DNA of 6,234 bases, from the NCBI GenBank assembly GCA_030636285.1, contig DAOVXE010000048.1, positions 1 to 6,234 of the forward strand. Reading direction: 5' to 3'. The stretch is from Candidatus Falkowiibacteriota bacterium. Lineage in GTDB: Bacteria; Patescibacteria; ABY1; BM507; UBA12075. This document shows, one piece after another, positions 4,522 through 6,234 of the stretch (positions are counted from its first letter, which is position 1; each line of letters opens with the position of its first letter). A program made the translations under genes and the position numbers. The notes beneath the pieces are model-generated. The model was given only the letters and a program-made list of their open reading frames with translations, searched no databases and had not been told where the DNA came from.

Positions 4522-6006
4522 ATGAAAAAAACATTAATTTTAGCCATAATGTTCTCATTCCTTATGTGGGGATGCGGCATTGTGCTTATTGAGCCAACAG
4601 CCGCCGCAACTGATAACACCGGCAAGGTAATAAAAGGAAAAGGCATGTCCACGCTTTATTATGTGGGCGAAGACGGCAAGCGCTATGTTTTTCCCAATGA
4701 CAAGACCTATTTTAGCTGGTTTGACGATTTTTCAGGCGTTGAAGTGGTCAACGACGAGGATCTCTATGATTACCAGTTAGGCGGTAATGTCCGCTATAAG
4801 CCGGGCGCTTTACTGGTTAAAATCCAGACCGATCCCAAGGTATACGCGGTCGGGCAGAACGGAAAACTTCATTGGATAGTAAGTGAAGCAGTCGCCCGTG
4901 ATCTGTACGGCGCTAATTGGAATCTGCTTATTGACGATGTGCCGGACTCGTTTTTTACCAATTACGCGGTGGATGACCCGGTTGAAACCGCTGATGAATA
5001 TGATCCGGAAGAAGAAGATGATGAAATACCGACTATCAGTTATAACCGCGGCTTTAAGACTCGTTTAGTAAAACAGTATCAGGAAAGCAAGATAGAGCGG
5101 AGCTGCCAGCGTTTGGAAGGTTTTATTACCCGCGTTCAAGCACGCTTAGCCCGCTGGGGCCTTGAAACTGATGAGCTGGGAGCTGATTATTTAGACCAAT
5201 GTTTTAACAGCGCTGACGAGAATCAAAACCAGGCGCATGAAAGATGGGGATGGTTGCAGGATCACAAGGTAGAGATTTGCCATGTACCGCCTGGCAATCC
5301 GGAAAATGCCCACAGTATTTGGGTTAGTAGTGCTGCCGCCAAAGCTCATTTAGCCAAGGATAGCCATCTGGGACCTTGTGTGGACGGAGACAATGGAGAC
5401 GATGACGGTGATGATGACGATGAGCCGGTTGAGTTAGAAATTGAAGATTTAAATGTCGTTGACGTAACTGACACGAGCGCGACTGTTGAGTGGACTACTA
5501 CTCTGGATAGCGACAGTTTGGTAGTTTATTCCACTGAGGAATTGGACGTGGCCACCGCCACCTCTACTGAGAGCGATTCAACTTCAACAACCACACATTC
5601 AATTCTGTTGGAAGGTTTAGTTTCTGATACCACATATTACTTTAAGGTAAAGTCAGCAACCGATGATGAAGAAGTTGAATCAGGTCAGACCAGCTTTACC
5701 ACCTTGCCGGACACCACCGCGCCGATAATTTCCAATGTAGCCACTTCAAGTGTAGCCACTTCAAGCGCTGTTATCAGCTGGTCTACAGGTGTAGCCGCAA
5801 AGAGCAAAGTAACTTACGCGACCACATCCCTAAACATTGCGGATTTAATTTTTGACGTAAGCAGCAACTCTTTTAAATACAGCCACTCGCTTGAGCTTAT
5901 TGATCTGGCTACTTCAACTGAATATTTTTTCAGAGTTGAATCAGAAGATGAGGCCGGAAATATTGCCACCAGCACGGAAGATAGTTTTACCACTACTGAT
6001 TCATAA
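4522..6006 (+). CDS. Secreted modular surface protein with two fibronectin type III-like domains
   Basis: This 494-residue exported protein has five parts. (1) A signal sequence, residues 1-29: MKK, hydrophobic core, possible cleavage after AAA; Cys18 sits in WGC, a poor lipobox. (2) A module at 44-152 with YYVGEDGKRYVFP, then GGNVRYKPG, then VYAVGQNGKLHWIV and DDVPDSFF; its halves are related to each other. I know this module from exported Parcubacteria-type proteins. (3) A charged helical stretch, 175-245, with Cys195 and Cys227. (4) ICHVPPGNP (252-260) through AHLAKDSHLGPC (275-286), a Cys/His motif found in bacterial surface proteins, perhaps metal-binding. (5) An acidic linker (287-302) and two FN3-like domains (about 305-395 and 398-492), both with 'YxFxVxS' strands and ending FTT. 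There is no sortase signal or C-terminal membrane span, so it is released or held by the N-terminus or another surface component. Likely cell-surface or adhesion role (inference). No clear ribosome binding site. Confidence 0.88.
   Translation: MKKTLILAIMFSFLMWGCGIVLIEPTAAATDNTGKVIKGKGMSTLYYVGEDGKRYVFPNDKTYFSWFDDFSGVEVVNDEDLYDYQLGGNVRYKPGALLVKIQTDPKVYAVGQNGKLHWIVSEAVARDLYGANWNLLIDDVPDSFFTNYAVDDPVETADEYDPEEEDDEIPTISYNRGFKTRLVKQYQESKIERSCQRLEGFITRVQARLARWGLETDELGADYLDQCFNSADENQNQAHERWGWLQDHKVEICHVPPGNPENAHSIWVSSAAAKAHLAKDSHLGPCVDGDNGDDDGDDDDEPVELEIEDLNVVDVTDTSATVEWTTTLDSDSLVVYSTEELDVATATSTESDSTSTTTHSILLEGLVSDTTYYFKVKSATDDEEVESGQTSFTTLPDTTAPIISNVATSSVATSSAVISWSTGVAAKSKVTYATTSLNIADLIFDVSSNSFKYSHSLELIDLATSTEYFFRVESEDEAGNIATSTEDSFTTTDS
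5736..5765 (+). repeat. 15-bp in-frame tandem duplication (VATSS x2)
   Basis: TGTAGCCACTTCAAG at 5736-5750 is repeated exactly at 5751-5765, adding five residues (VATSS VATSS, 406-415) near the first strand of the second FN3-like domain. Exact identity at DNA level points to a recent slippage or duplication. The reading frame is preserved. Confidence 0.9.
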
Positions 6007-6030
6007 AGCATAAGACAGAAAGATCAAATA

Positions 6031-6069
6031 AAATAAAACAGTCCCGAATTCTTGGGACTGTTTTATTTT
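6031..6069. terminator. Long bidirectional intrinsic terminator after the surface protein gene
   Basis: ACAGTCCC (6038-6045) pairs with GGGACTGT (6054-6061) around an 8-nt loop. Flanking A/T bases extend the stem without mismatch to about 16 bp (6030-6045 with 6054-6069). The T-rich right flank serves the plus strand and the A-rich left flank serves the minus strand, so it could also end a gene coming from the right. Confidence 0.92.
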
Positions 6070-6090
6070 GGCAATGGCATTAATAGATGT

Positions 6091-6232
6091 AACTGCTCAC
6101 TGTCATTCTGAGCGACAGCGAAGAATCTCGTTGAATTTAGCGTCTTATGATATTCTCGAGATTCTTCACTTCGCTACGCTACGTTCAGAATGACAGTGTT
6201 TTTTAAATACTTTGCATGTCCAGTGAGCAGTT
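6091..6232. repeat. Nested inverted-repeat element (GTCATTCTGAGCG-type)
   Basis: The outer ends AACTGCTCACTG (6091-6102) and CAGTGAGCAGTT (6221-6232) are perfect 12-bp complements. Inside, CACTGTCATTCTGA (6098-6111) pairs with 6185-6198 over 14 bp, and GAAGAATCTCG (6120-6130) pairs with CGAGATTCTTC (6157-6167) over 11 bp. The whole can form one long hairpin with a 26-nt loop. The GTCATTCTGAGCG...GAAGAATCTCG motif resembles a dispersed palindromic repeat I know from many bacterial genomes. There is no reading frame inside, so it is a non-autonomous or structural element. It follows the terminator directly, and the window ends two bases later, so it may continue. Confidence 0.8.
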
Positions 6233-6234
6233 AT

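Noticed and set aside
4567..4578. Lipoprotein signal in the secreted protein (Cys18)
   Set aside because: The residues before the Cys (Leu-Met-Trp-Gly) do not fit the lipobox; cleavage after Ala-Ala-Ala at about 27-29 by signal peptidase I is more plausible.
6091..6232. Insertion sequence with transposase
   Set aside because: There is no reading frame of useful length inside the inverted repeats; it can only be a non-autonomous or structural repeat within what is visible.

Overview
The window looks like a chromosomal segment from a Patescibacteria/CPR bacterium, most likely a Parcubacteria-type lineage. The main reason is the secreted protein at 4522-6006. Its N-terminal half carries the 'YYVGxDGKRYVFPNxKTYFxW...GGNVxYxPG...DPKVYAV...YGxxWN...DVxDxFF' module that I know from exported proteins of that group. 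The tRNA without an encoded CCA, AT-rich spacers full of hairpins and short word repeats, and weak or absent Shine-Dalgarno sites before most genes fit but prove nothing. TGA is not read as a sense codon in any gene here, which argues against Gracilibacteria and Absconditabacteria. Taxonomy is inference from motifs.

Layout. Positions 3-356 hold the 3' end of a TPR-repeat protein gene whose start lies outside the window. Positions 357-771 contain no protein gene but are dense: a hairpin directly after the TPR stop, a bidirectional terminator, tRNA-Leu(UAG) on the minus strand, a short hairpin repeat, an exact 24-bp copy of the tRNA 5' end placed 83 bp upstream of the real one, interleaved divergent promoter candidates, and an array of TACGAA words. 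A small Tic20/DUF4870-type membrane protein follows (772-1131), then a spacer that folds into a 24-pair hairpin (1143-1200), then a complete phosphoenolpyruvate synthase gene (ppsA, 1222-3618) with a strong terminator. Next is an unrecognised single-span membrane protein with a very good ribosome binding site (3798-4364) and its own terminator. A promoter then leads into the secreted fibronectin-type surface protein (4522-6006), again terminated by a long hairpin. The window ends in a nested inverted-repeat element (6091-6232).

How it fits together. Apart from a possible DUF4870-ppsA read-through, the genes look like separate transcription units, each closed by an intrinsic terminator. ppsA is central carbon metabolism (pyruvate to PEP); the other protein genes concern the envelope or protein-protein contact. 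I see no defence system, CRISPR array, transposase or phage gene. The unusual material is in the spacers: a partial tRNA duplication, spacers each built from their own short repeated word in direct and inverted orientation, and a palindromic end element with signs of a small later insertion. The most interesting protein is the modular secreted protein.
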